A program made the position numbers and the translations under genes. From DASXRC01 sp036506495 (GTDB lineage: Bacteria; Actinomycetota; Actinomycetes; Mycobacteriales; Micromonosporaceae), in contig DASXRQ010000232.1 of assembly GCA_036506495.1 (NCBI GenBank), positions 75,411-139,410 on the forward strand: a stretch of DNA of 64,000 bases, read 5' to 3'. Below the pieces are notes generated by a model that saw nothing but the letters and a program-made list of their open reading frames with translations, was not told the origin of the DNA and ran no database searches. Shown here piece after piece: positions 1-7,907 of the stretch. Every line of letters starts with the position of its first letter. Positions within the stretch are counted from its first letter, which is position 1.

Positions 1-7
1 TGTTCAT
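1..7 (-). CDS. start of a leftward gene cut by the window edge
   Basis: On the minus strand an ATG at positions 7-5 follows a good Shine-Dalgarno sequence (GGGAGG, roughly positions 16-21) lying just past the stop of the OsmC-like gene. Only the first two codons (Met-Asn) are inside the window, so the product is unknown. The 26-bp gap and same direction suggest it is cotranscribed with the OsmC-like gene. Confidence 0.4.
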
Positions 8-33
8 GGTGGCGCCTCCCTTTCCCTTTGAAC

Positions 34-453
34 CTAGGCCGTTCCGAGCGGCGGCGAAACCGGCAGGACCTGGATCGTTTCGGTGTGCTCCCGCAGTGCC
101 CGGCCGACCGTGCAATACCGCTCGTGCACGCGCCGGGCCACCGCGACGAACACCTCCGCGGCCTTCTCGTCGCCCGGGGGCAGCTCGACGTCGTACGCCG
201 TGGTGATCGGCCCGAGCTTTGTCGGCGCCACCTTCTCGGCGTCGACCCGGATGGCGAGCCGCACGAGCCGCTGCCCCCGCTTCGCCGTCAACGGCTCGAC
301 GGAGACGATCTCGCAGCCGCCGAGCGCGGCGAGCAGGAGCTCGACCGGCGAGAACACACCGTCCTGGTCGGACGAACCGATCGCGACGCGCGCGCCGCGG
401 TCGTTGGTCGCCTCGAAGGCGCCGTCGGTGCGTACCACGTTCACGGTTGCCAT
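34..453 (-). CDS. OsmC/Ohr family peroxiredoxin-like protein
   Basis: A 139-residue protein of the OsmC family, small thiol proteins that reduce organic hydroperoxides or act in osmotic and oxidative stress. Two cysteines, Cys47 in a LGGCEIVS segment and Cys114 in a HERYCTVG segment, occupy the usual OsmC catalytic positions, and the length is normal for the family. The start chosen is the ATG at 453 (Met-Ala-Thr-Val); an in-frame codon nine residues upstream is possible but less likely because a TATCAT -10 box lies just before 453. Peroxidase activity is inferred from the family, and the substrate is unknown. Confidence 0.85.
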   Translation of the reverse strand: MATVNVVRTDGAFEATNDRGARVAIGSSDQDGVFSPVELLLAALGGCEIVSVEPLTAKRGQRLVRLAIRVDAEKVAPTKLGPITTAYDVELPPGDEKAAEVFVAVARRVHERYCTVGRALREHTETIQVLPVSPPLGTA

Positions 454-460
454 GATCGCG

Positions 461-466
461 ATGATA
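461..466 (-). promoter_or_regulatory. -10 box for leaderless osmC-like mRNA
   Basis: TATCAT on the minus strand (TAnnnT consensus) is followed by seven bases and then the ATG at 453. There is no Shine-Dalgarno sequence, which fits leaderless transcription. Confidence 0.5.
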
Positions 467-626
467 CGGCGAGCCGACATTCTCAGCAGTTCGGAGCCCG
501 CGGCCGACCGGATGGCACATTGACGGTCTTCTCACACCCGACCCGCCCGGTCCAGGTGGGCTCCGAACGCCTGCGTGACGGTGCGCCACGCACCGCTCAT
601 GTCCCAGCGGGCGGAAGGACCTCACC

Positions 627-2312
627 ATGTCAACCACTGCTTCCCGAGGGCGTCGGCGGCGACGCGCCCCGGCCGCGATCGCGGTCGCGGCCGTACTCGC
701 CGGTGCGCTCTACGGATTCGCACCGATCGACGCGGGCGCCTCCAGCCACCGCGAGGCGCCGCTGACCGCCGCCGACCCGGCGGTCGACAACACCGACCTG
801 TACGCCTTCGTCAGCAAGGACCGACCGGGCTACGTCAACTTCGTGGCGAACTGGATCCCGTTCGAGGAGCCCAACGGGGGCCCGAACTTCTACCCGTTCG
901 CCACCGACGCGAGCTACTACGTCAACGTCGACAACAACGGCGACGCCAGGCCTGACGCCCGGTTCCGCTGGACGTTCCGCACCCAGGACCGCCGCGGCAC
1001 CGACACGTTCCTCTACAACAACGGGCCGGTCACCTCGCTCGACGACGAGAACCTGCTGGTCCGGCAGACGTACACGCTGGAGTCGTCGTTCAACGGTGCC
1101 CCGTTCAAGACCCGCATCTCCGGGGCCCCGGTCGCTCCGTCGCGGACCGGCCCGGCGTCCATGCCGGACTACGGCAAGCTGCGCGGCCAGGCGGTGGTCC
1201 AGCTGCCGGGCGGCTGGAAGATCTTCGCAGGCCAGGCCGACGACCCGTTCTTCCTCGATCTGCGCGTCTTCGACCTGCTCTACGGGGGCGATCTGAGCGA
1301 GACCGGCCAGGACACGCTCGCCGGTTACAACGTCAACACGATCGTGCTGCAGGTGCCGTTCAAGGACGTGGCGCTCGGCGCTGACGCGGCGCGCAACCCG
1401 GTCATCGGCGTGTGGACGACCACGGACCGGCCGCGGGTGCGGATCACCGGCGGCGACTCGTACGGCGGACAGGTCCAGGTGTCCCGGCTCGGCAACCCGC
1501 TCGTCAACGAGGTCGTGGTGCCGAACGGGCTGAAGGACGCGTTCAACGCGTCGTCGCCCGACCGCGACGCGAAGAACCCCACGCTGGTCAGGCGGGTCAC
1601 CGAGCCCGAAGTGCCGAAGCTGATCCAGGCAATCTACGGCATCCCGGCGCCCGCCACGCCGCGCAACGACCTGGCCGAGATCTTCCTGACCGGCATCACC
1701 ACCAAGGCGGGTGGACCGATCAAGGCGGACCTCAACTCGCAACTGAACAACGCCGACGTGTCGGCGTCCGGGTTCGTCCCGTCCGAGCAGCTCCGGCTCA
1801 ACCTGGGCGTGCCCGTTGCCGGACAGCCCGACCGCCTCGGCGTGCTCGGCGGCGACCTGCAGGGCTTCCCGAACGGTCGACGGCTCACCGACGACGTCGT
1901 GGACATCGAGCTGCAGGCACTCGTGGGTGCGGCCCAGACCGGCAAGCTGGTCGACGCGCTCGCCGCGGGGGACAAGGTCGACGCGAACGACCAGGCCTTC
2001 GGCGCGGCGTTCCCGTATGTCGCGCTGCCCAACGGCGTCGGCGTGAACACCGCCGGCTCGGGCTCCGCGGCCGGCTCGGCGCCGTCCACATCGGAGAAGC
2101 CGTCGGCGGAGGCGCCGGCCCCGTCGCTGACACCGGCGGGGTACGCCGGGAACGCCGACTCCGGCCAGGTGCCGATGGCGGTGGCGGTCTCCGCGGTTGG
2201 TACCGCCGGCGTGCTCGCGCTCGCGCTGCTGTTCCTCATCGGTTGGTGGCGTCGGCGGAGCCGTCCGGCACCGATCACACCCGGCTCCACCGACCAAACA
2301 CTCCAGTTGTAG
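627..2312 (+). CDS. DUF4331 family secreted, membrane-anchored protein
   Basis: A 561-residue protein with an Arg-rich signal peptide (about residues 8-38), followed by the SSHREAP opening typical of DUF4331 proteins and further family segments such as the VDNTDLYAFVS stretch. A Ser/Pro/Ala-rich linker and one transmembrane helix (about 518-540) followed by Arg residues form the C-terminus, so the globular domain should face outside. The biochemical role of DUF4331 is not established. A GGAAGG ribosome site lies 9 bp before the ATG. It is the first gene of a run with a TPR protein and a NicO-type metal transporter, suggesting a role in envelope metal handling (inference). Confidence 0.85.
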   Translation: MSTTASRGRRRRRAPAAIAVAAVLAGALYGFAPIDAGASSHREAPLTAADPAVDNTDLYAFVSKDRPGYVNFVANWIPFEEPNGGPNFYPFATDASYYVNVDNNGDARPDARFRWTFRTQDRRGTDTFLYNNGPVTSLDDENLLVRQTYTLESSFNGAPFKTRISGAPVAPSRTGPASMPDYGKLRGQAVVQLPGGWKIFAGQADDPFFLDLRVFDLLYGGDLSETGQDTLAGYNVNTIVLQVPFKDVALGADAARNPVIGVWTTTDRPRVRITGGDSYGGQVQVSRLGNPLVNEVVVPNGLKDAFNASSPDRDAKNPTLVRRVTEPEVPKLIQAIYGIPAPATPRNDLAEIFLTGITTKAGGPIKADLNSQLNNADVSASGFVPSEQLRLNLGVPVAGQPDRLGVLGGDLQGFPNGRRLTDDVVDIELQALVGAAQTGKLVDALAAGDKVDANDQAFGAAFPYVALPNGVGVNTAGSGSAAGSAPSTSEKPSAEAPAPSLTPAGYAGNADSGQVPMAVAVSAVGTAGVLALALLFLIGWWRRRSRPAPITPGSTDQTLQL

Positions 2313-2370
2313 GTCATCCGGGCGCGCCGCGCGGTCTGCGCGGCGCGCCCGACCAGACCCGGGAGGGACC

Positions 2371-3681
2371 ATGCGACGACACCGGATGGTGCGGGCGACG
2401 ATCGTGATCGTGGTCGTCGCGGCCGCGATCCTCTCGATCGGAGCGGCGTTCGGCCGGCAGTCCGGCCCGCCGCGCCAGGTCGCCGAGCGGGCGGCGTCGG
2501 GTCCGGCCGCCAGCGCGGACCCGATCGTGCGCGCCCAGGAGCGGCTCCGGCTCGTGCCCCGCGACTGGCGTACCTGGGCGGGACTGGCCGTGGCGTACCT
2601 GGAACGCGGCCGGACCACCGCGGACCCTGGCTACTACCCGAAGGCCCACGAGGCGGTACGCCGATCCCTCGCTCTCCGGCCCGACGGCAACGCCGACGCG
2701 TTGGTCGCCCGCGGGGCGCTCGCCAACGCACGGCACGACTTCGCGGCGGCGCGCCGGGACGCGCTCGCGGCGATCCGGCTCAACGCGTACGGGGCCGACG
2801 CGTACGCCGTGCTGGCCGACGCGGAAACCCAGCTCGGCCGCCCGACCGAGGCGACCGCCGCGGTCCAGCGCCTGCTCGACCTGCGGCCGGGCCTGTCCGC
2901 GTACGCTCGCGGCTCCTACGATCTTGAGCAGCGCGGTGCCCTCGCGGCCGCGACCGGCCTGATGCGGCGGGCGCTGGACGCGGCCATGAGCCCCGCCGAC
3001 ATCGCGTTCTGCCGCGGCCAGCTCGGCGACCTCGAGTGGCTGGCCGGGGACCTGTCTGGCGCGGCGGAGCAGTACGCCGCGGGCCTCGGCGCCGATCCGC
3101 GGGCCGTGTCGCTGCTGCGCGGGCGGGCCCGGGTCGCCGCCGCGTCCGGGCTACTGGACGCGGCCATCGCCAACTACGCCGACGTGACCCGACGCTCGCC
3201 CACCGTGGGCTATCTGCTGGAGTACGCCAGGGTGCTGCGCGCCGCCGGCCGCACCGGTGGGGCCGCCGGGCAGCTGGCGCTGGCGAACGACGCGCAGCGC
3301 CTGTTCGTGGCGAACGGCGGTGTGGACGGGCTGACCGCGGCCGAGCTCGCGATCGAGGCGGGCCGCCCGTCCGACGCGGTCACCGCGGCCCGGGCGGAGT
3401 GGGCGCGACGCCGGCACGCCGACGTGGCCGACACCCTGGGCTGGGCACTGCACCTGGCGGGACGCGACGCCGAGGCGCTGCGGTACGCCCGACTGGCGGG
3501 CGCCCGCGGAGCGTTGTCGGCGACGTACGCGTACCACCTGGGCATGATCGAGCTGTCGCTCGGTCAGCGCCGCGCGGCCCGTGCGAATCTCGACCGCGCG
3601 CTCGGCCGCAACCCGGCGTTCTCGCCGATCGACGCGCCGATCGCGCGCAAGGCTCTGGCCGGCCTCGGGGGTGCGCGATGA
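2371..3681 (+). CDS. TPR-repeat protein with N-terminal membrane anchor
   Basis: A 436-residue protein with one hydrophobic helix near the N-terminus (about residues 10-27) followed by Ala/Arg/Leu-rich helical pairs typical of tetratricopeptide repeats, for example segments built on LRPDGNADALVARGALANA and DLRPGLSAYARGSYDLE. TPR domains mediate protein contacts. The ATG at 2371 follows a GGGAGG site. It lies 58 bp after the DUF4331 gene, and its stop overlaps the start of the NicO transporter gene by 4 bp, so the three are translationally linked. The repeat domain probably faces the cell surface, as one signal-anchor helix implies. The partner is unknown. Confidence 0.75.
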   Translation: MRRHRMVRATIVIVVVAAAILSIGAAFGRQSGPPRQVAERAASGPAASADPIVRAQERLRLVPRDWRTWAGLAVAYLERGRTTADPGYYPKAHEAVRRSLALRPDGNADALVARGALANARHDFAAARRDALAAIRLNAYGADAYAVLADAETQLGRPTEATAAVQRLLDLRPGLSAYARGSYDLEQRGALAAATGLMRRALDAAMSPADIAFCRGQLGDLEWLAGDLSGAAEQYAAGLGADPRAVSLLRGRARVAAASGLLDAAIANYADVTRRSPTVGYLLEYARVLRAAGRTGGAAGQLALANDAQRLFVANGGVDGLTAAELAIEAGRPSDAVTAARAEWARRRHADVADTLGWALHLAGRDAEALRYARLAGARGALSATYAYHLGMIELSLGQRRAARANLDRALGRNPAFSPIDAPIARKALAGLGGAR

Positions 3682-5081
3682 GGCGGCGCCTGCTCGTGGT
3701 GCTGGGCGTGGCCGTGCTCGGCGTGCTGGCGGCGCCGGCGCACCCCGCGCACGCGCACCCGCTGGGCAACTTCTCGATTAACCAGTACCACGGCTTCACG
3801 ATCCGGCCCGACGCGGTGACCGCGACCGTCGTGGTCGACCGCGCGGAGATCCCCACCCGGCAGCGGAGGACCATCGGCTGCGTCGAGGTTGCGGCCGCGC
3901 TCGACGCGACCGTCGACCGGGTCCGTCTGCGGTGGACGATCGAGGCCGAGGACCTGACGTTCCATCCCGGAGCGGCGGAGCTGCCCATCAGCCGGCTCAG
4001 CTGCACGCTGCGAGCGGTCACCCGGCCGCTCGGGACCGGGGCGGTCCGTCCGTTCGTGGTCGCCAACGGGTACGCCGCCGGCCAGGTCGGTTGGCACGAG
4101 ATGACGGCGGTCGGCGACGGCGTACGCCTAGTCGACAGCCCGCTGCCCACCCGCAGCGTCAGCGACGAGTTGCGGGCGTACCCGGCGGACCCGCTCGCCT
4201 CGCCGCTCGACGTGCGGGACGCGTCGCTGCGGTTCACGATCGGCGGCTCCACCGACGCCGCCGCCGGGCGCGCCGTCGGGACGAATGGGCGCGCGGCTCC
4301 GGCGGGCGGGGCGATCGGGCGCCTGGTCACCTCCGCCGACCGCAGGCTGGCGGACCTCGCGGGGGCGGGCCGGCTCACCCCGACCGTGGGTCTGCTCGCC
4401 GTGCTGCTGGCGTTCGCGCTCGGTGCGGGGCACGCGGCGCTGCCCGGCCACGGCAAGACCGCGCTGGCCGCGTACGCGGCCGCGCGCGGTGGGCGGCGGC
4501 GGGAGGCGGTCGCGCTCCTGGCCACGGTGACCGTCACCCACACCGGTGGCGTGCTGGCCGTCGGCGCCCTGTTCAGCACGACTGCGGCGTTCGCGGGGGA
4601 GCGGCTGCTGGCGTGGTTGGGCATCGTCAGCGGCGCGGTCGTCGTCGCCGTCGGCGCGGGCATGCTCGCCGCGGTCCGACGCGGCCGCCCGCACACGCAC
4701 CGCCACGGGCACTCGCACGTGCATGTCCATGACCACCGACCGGGCGGCCGGCTCGGCCTGTTCGGCATCGGCATGGCCGGCGGACTCGTGCCCAGCCCGT
4801 CCGCGCTGGTCGTGCTGCTCGGCGCCGTCGGCCTGGGGCGGACCGCGTTCGGCGTGCTGTTGGTTGTCGCGTACGGCGTCGGCATGGCGGCGACGCTGAC
4901 GGCGGCCGGTTTCGCGCTCGTCGGTATCCAACGGTGGGCGGCCCGCCGCGCCGCGCACTGGCGTGCCGACGGGGTGCGCCGAGTGCTGCGCCGGCTGCCG
5001 TCGGCCGGCACCGCGACCGCGTCGCTCGTCATGGTCGTCGGTGCCGGTCTCGCGCTTCGCGCGGTCGCCGCGCTCTCGTGA
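3678..5081 (+). CDS. NicO-type nickel/cobalt transporter with secreted N-terminal domain
   Basis: A 467-residue membrane protein. A signal peptide (about 1-28) ends before an AHPLGNFSINQY segment, and an extracytoplasmic domain of about 200 residues precedes a multi-helix membrane domain. The GAGHAALPGHGKT motif matches the conserved His-rich helix of the NicO/HupE-UreJ superfamily. A cytoplasmic-loop-like His cluster (HTHRHGHSHVHVHDH, about 335-350) is a plausible Ni2+ or Co2+ sensing or binding site. The ATG overlaps the TPR gene stop (ATGA). Ni versus Co, and uptake versus efflux, cannot be told from sequence. It converges with the APH-like gene with only 7 bp between stops. Confidence 0.8.
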   Translation: MRRRLLVVLGVAVLGVLAAPAHPAHAHPLGNFSINQYHGFTIRPDAVTATVVVDRAEIPTRQRRTIGCVEVAAALDATVDRVRLRWTIEAEDLTFHPGAAELPISRLSCTLRAVTRPLGTGAVRPFVVANGYAAGQVGWHEMTAVGDGVRLVDSPLPTRSVSDELRAYPADPLASPLDVRDASLRFTIGGSTDAAAGRAVGTNGRAAPAGGAIGRLVTSADRRLADLAGAGRLTPTVGLLAVLLAFALGAGHAALPGHGKTALAAYAAARGGRRREAVALLATVTVTHTGGVLAVGALFSTTAAFAGERLLAWLGIVSGAVVVAVGAGMLAAVRRGRPHTHRHGHSHVHVHDHRPGGRLGLFGIGMAGGLVPSPSALVVLLGAVGLGRTAFGVLLVVAYGVGMAATLTAAGFALVGIQRWAARRAAHWRADGVRRVLRRLPSAGTATASLVMVVGAGLALRAVAALS

Positions 5082-5088
5082 CTCCGGT

Positions 5089-6039
5089 TCAGTTCTGCAC
5101 CGCGCGCCGCAGCCCGGCCAGGGACTCGCGCAGCAGCGCCGACCTCCCGTCCGCCGCGGCGTAGTCGGAGAGCGTGGCACAGAGGTCCAGCGCCAGCACC
5201 CTGGCGCGCGCCTCGCGGTCGGCGTCGACCGGCCCGTACGCGGACAGCAGCGCCGAGCGGGCCGCACCGACGAACGCGGCGTACGCCAGGGACAGGTCCA
5301 CCGCCGGGTCCGCCAGGCACAGGTCTCCCCAGTCGATGACGCCGGCGGCCTCGCCGTCGCCGGAGACGAGCAGGTGCCGCGCGTGCAGGTCGCCGTGCAC
5401 CACGACGGCCCCGGTCGACGGCCCGATCCGCTCGGCGTCGGCGAGTAGGCGGTCGACCGCCGGATCGGGTCGCCACAGGCCGCATTGCTCGAGCCGGGCC
5501 AGCCGCGTCCGCGCCTTCGGCACCCGTACGCCCGGATCGGCGCGGCGCATCGGGTCCCGCGGCAGCTCGCCACCCACCTCGGCCGCCAGCGCCGGCTCGT
5601 GCAGGGCACGGAGGAACCCACCGAGCGCGGCACCCGCCCGCGCCCGGTCGGCGTCGGGCAGGTCCGCGTCTGCGAGTTCCCGGCCGGTGATCAGCCGGGC
5701 GCCGAAGAACGGCCAGGGATATTCGGGTGTCGGGTCACCAACGAGCTCGGGCGCGGGGATCGGCAGCGGCAGCCGCCTCGCGAGCCGGGGCAGCACGGCG
5801 AGCTCGCGGCGTACGCCGGGCAGCGCGACCGCCCGCCGCGGGAAGCGGAAGACCCAGTTGCGCGCGATGAGGTACACGGTGTTGTCCCAGCCGGTGGCGA
5901 GCGGCTCGATCGGGGTGCCGCGGAGGGCCGGGAACTGCCGATGGATCAGGTCCGCCGCGGCGTCCGGCGTGATCTCATGCTCGGCCACCCACTCGGGCGC
6001 CCGCCCGACCGGCGCCGGTGTCGCGCCGCTGCTCATCAT
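5089..6039 (-). CDS. APH/choline-kinase-family phosphotransferase
   Basis: A 316-residue protein kinase-like phosphotransferase of the aminoglycoside phosphotransferase (APH) fold. The catalytic-loop motif VVHGDLHARHLLV and the metal-binding IDWGD motif are both intact. The nucleotide-binding N-lobe is the GWDNTVYLIARNWVFRFPR segment. Start is set at the ATG at 6039 because a GGGAGG site lies 9 bp upstream; the second ATG at 6036 is equivalent. The substrate is unknown. Most chromosomal members act on small metabolites or are uncharacterised rather than conferring drug resistance. It stands alone, convergent with the NicO transporter. Confidence 0.8.
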   Translation of the reverse strand: MMSSGATPAPVGRAPEWVAEHEITPDAAADLIHRQFPALRGTPIEPLATGWDNTVYLIARNWVFRFPRRAVALPGVRRELAVLPRLARRLPLPIPAPELVGDPTPEYPWPFFGARLITGRELADADLPDADRARAGAALGGFLRALHEPALAAEVGGELPRDPMRRADPGVRVPKARTRLARLEQCGLWRPDPAVDRLLADAERIGPSTGAVVVHGDLHARHLLVSGDGEAAGVIDWGDLCLADPAVDLSLAYAAFVGAARSALLSAYGPVDADREARARVLALDLCATLSDYAAADGRSALLRESLAGLRRAVQN

Positions 6040-6201
6040 CCGGTGCCGCCCTCCCGCCGCTGTCACCATCACCGAGCGTGACCTAGCCTGCTCCAACACG
6101 TTCGCGACAGTCCACACCCACGGCGATCTGCTCCAGACCGTCACGGATGTGGAATGTCAGCAACTATCCATGAGGCGACGGGTGGCCCGTGCGGGAAGGG
6201 C

Positions 6202-6330
6202 TCAACGCAATGCCACCCGCAGACCAGGTTGGGCGGGGATGACAGGGCAACCGGCGGCCGCGTCGGCCTCGTTGAGCAATCGAGCATGGTCCTGCCACGG
6301 GCGCACGTGGGTTAGGATCAACAGCTTCGC
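6202..6330 (-). pseudogene. C-terminal remnant of a metallo-beta-lactamase-fold hydrolase
   Basis: In one minus-strand frame about 43 residues resemble the C-terminal end of RNase Z-like metallo-beta-lactamase-fold hydrolases: a KLLILTHVRPW segment (usual KLLLTHLxPW), then a short helix and a final beta strand ending at a TGA. The rest of the fold and its HxHxDH site are not present upstream. The 6040-6620 gap holds no other gene I can support, so this is best read as decayed coding sequence. Confidence 0.4.
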
Positions 6331-6446
6331 GCCGGATGGGCCGCGAGCCGTCCGGCGTCGCCGGCCGTCAGGTGCCCGGGAGCGGGCCGTCGACATCGTG
6401 GCCCGACGCGGCAACGGCCCCGACGCACCGGCACGCAGGGCGGCTC

Positions 6447-6480
6447 GGACCGGTCCTAGGCCCCGCCCCCGGACCGGTCC
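6447..6480. repeat. two copies of the palindrome GGACCGGTCC
   Basis: The self-complementary 10-mer GGACCGGTCC occurs at 6447-6456 and 6471-6480, 24 bp apart centre to centre, 130-180 bp before the beta-propeller lipoprotein gene. The spacing (about two helical turns) suits a pair of dimer-binding operators, but no regulator gene is adjacent. Confidence 0.35.
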
Positions 6481-6610
6481 GCGCCCACGCGCCCAGCCGC
6501 GCCGACTCGCTGCGCGAGGGCGACGCAGACGAATGGTATTCCGGAACGGGTCGCGACGGCGCTACTTACTCATATATACGAAATAACCAGATAAGCCTCT
6601 GCTCAGCGCA

Positions 6611-6616
6611 TAGCCT
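6611..6616 (+). promoter_or_regulatory. possible -10 box of the beta-propeller gene
   Basis: TAGCCT (TAnnnT) ends 7 bp before the GTG at 6624 in a region without a Shine-Dalgarno sequence. An AT-rich stretch at 6562-6598, unusual for this window, lies immediately upstream. Confidence 0.35.
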
Positions 6617-6623
6617 CGCTGTG

Positions 6624-7826
6624 GTGACGAGGGAGCTGCCGAGGCGTACCCTCCGTTCGCTCGTCGTGCTCGCGGTCGTCGCCGGATCCGGGTGCGCGAG
6701 CTCGGCGGCGCCGAAGTCCGCGCCGTCGGATGCGGGGCCCGCGCGTGGGGCCGCGAGCGCGCCGGCGGCCCGGCCGGCCATGGAGCTGCTCGCCGGCATG
6801 CCGCCGTACCCGTCGCGTCAGAACGTGTACGCCGCCGCCGGCCCCGGCATGCTCAGCCCGAAGGTGCGCGACCACTTGCCCCTGGTCTACGTCCCGAACA
6901 CCAACAGCGACGACGTGTACGTCATCAACCCCGCGACGTTCAAGGTTGTCGACCGCTTCTACGGTGGGCCGGAGCCGCAGCACGTCGTGCCGTCGTACGA
7001 CATGTCCACGCTCTACGTGACCTCGAGCCGGGTGCCGGGCGGCTCGGTGCTGCCGATCAACCCACACACCGGCCGACCTGGCAAGATCATCAAGGTCCAG
7101 GATGTGTACAACCTGTACTTCACGCCGGACGGCAAGTACGCGATCGTGGTCGCGGAGTACTACCGCAGGCTGGACTTCTACGACCCGAGGACGTGGCAGC
7201 GCAAGAAGAGCGCCAAGTTCCCCGGGTGCGCGGGCATCAACCACATGGACTTCACGGTCGACGGCAAGACCGCGCTGGTCAGCTGCGAGTTCGCCAACCG
7301 GATGATCGCCGTCGACGTGGCCACCGGCCGGATGCTGCGCGAGCTCAAGCTCGACGTCGTGCCTGACGGCATGCCGCAGGACACCCGGCTCGTCCCGGAC
7401 GGCACGGCCTTCCTGGTCGCCGACATGCACGCCAACGGCGTGTACGTCTTCGACGGCGCGGCCACCAGACGCATCGGCTTCATCCGGACCGGCGTGCGCG
7501 CCCACGGCATCTACTTCAGCCGCGACGGCCGGCGCGCCTTCGTCTCCAACCGGGACGAGGGGTCGGTATCCGTGCTGGACATGGCGACCCGCAAGCCGGC
7601 CGCGAAGTGGCGGATCCCCGGCGGCGGGAGCCCGGACATGGGCGGGGTCTCGGCCGACGGCAAGGTGCTGTGGCTGACCGGGCGCTACGACAACGAGGTG
7701 TACGCCTTCCGGATCTCCGACGGGTTCCTGCTGGCCCGGATCAAGGTCGGCTCGGGGCCGCACGGCCTGACCGTGTGGCCACAGCCCGGGCGCTACTCGC
7801 TCGGCCACACGGGCAACATCCGCTGA
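6624..7826 (+). CDS. YncE/YVTN-type beta-propeller lipoprotein
   Basis: A 400-residue exported protein. Its N-terminus has Arg residues, a hydrophobic stretch and a GSGC lipobox-like end near residue 24, then a low-complexity Ala/Ser/Pro linker. The rest is repeated YVTN-like blades, for example LVYVPNTNSDDVYVINPATF, YLYFTPDGKYAIVVAEYY-like and RRAFVSNRDEGSVSVLDMA segments, as in YncE-family seven-bladed propellers. Such proteins bind ligands or partners outside the membrane; the ligand is unknown. Tandem GTG codons at 6621 and 6624 are both possible starts. It lies 81 bp before a class A penicillin-binding protein, so a cell-wall role is possible. Confidence 0.7.
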   Translation: MTRELPRRTLRSLVVLAVVAGSGCASSAAPKSAPSDAGPARGAASAPAARPAMELLAGMPPYPSRQNVYAAAGPGMLSPKVRDHLPLVYVPNTNSDDVYVINPATFKVVDRFYGGPEPQHVVPSYDMSTLYVTSSRVPGGSVLPINPHTGRPGKIIKVQDVYNLYFTPDGKYAIVVAEYYRRLDFYDPRTWQRKKSAKFPGCAGINHMDFTVDGKTALVSCEFANRMIAVDVATGRMLRELKLDVVPDGMPQDTRLVPDGTAFLVADMHANGVYVFDGAATRRIGFIRTGVRAHGIYFSRDGRRAFVSNRDEGSVSVLDMATRKPAAKWRIPGGGSPDMGGVSADGKVLWLTGRYDNEVYAFRISDGFLLARIKVGSGPHGLTVWPQPGRYSLGHTGNIR

Positions 7827-7895
7827 CGGGCACGCGGCGCAAAATCGTGGCCAACCTCTTCGCCGGTTGGCCCGGCATAACCGTCCTAAATGGCC

Positions 7896-7901
7896 TATAT
7901 C
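7896..7901 (+). promoter_or_regulatory. -10 box for leaderless PBP mRNA
   Basis: TATATC followed by exactly six bases and the GTG start at 7908. No ribosome binding site is visible upstream of that GTG or of the next ATG at 7932. Confidence 0.4.
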
Positions 7902-7907
7902 TGATAT

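Noticed and set aside
630..2618. Long open frame antisense to the DUF4331 gene
   Set aside because: High GC leaves stops rare in antisense frames; the sequence is Arg/Ala/Asp-rich with no family features, while the sense strand has a clear signal peptide and domain.
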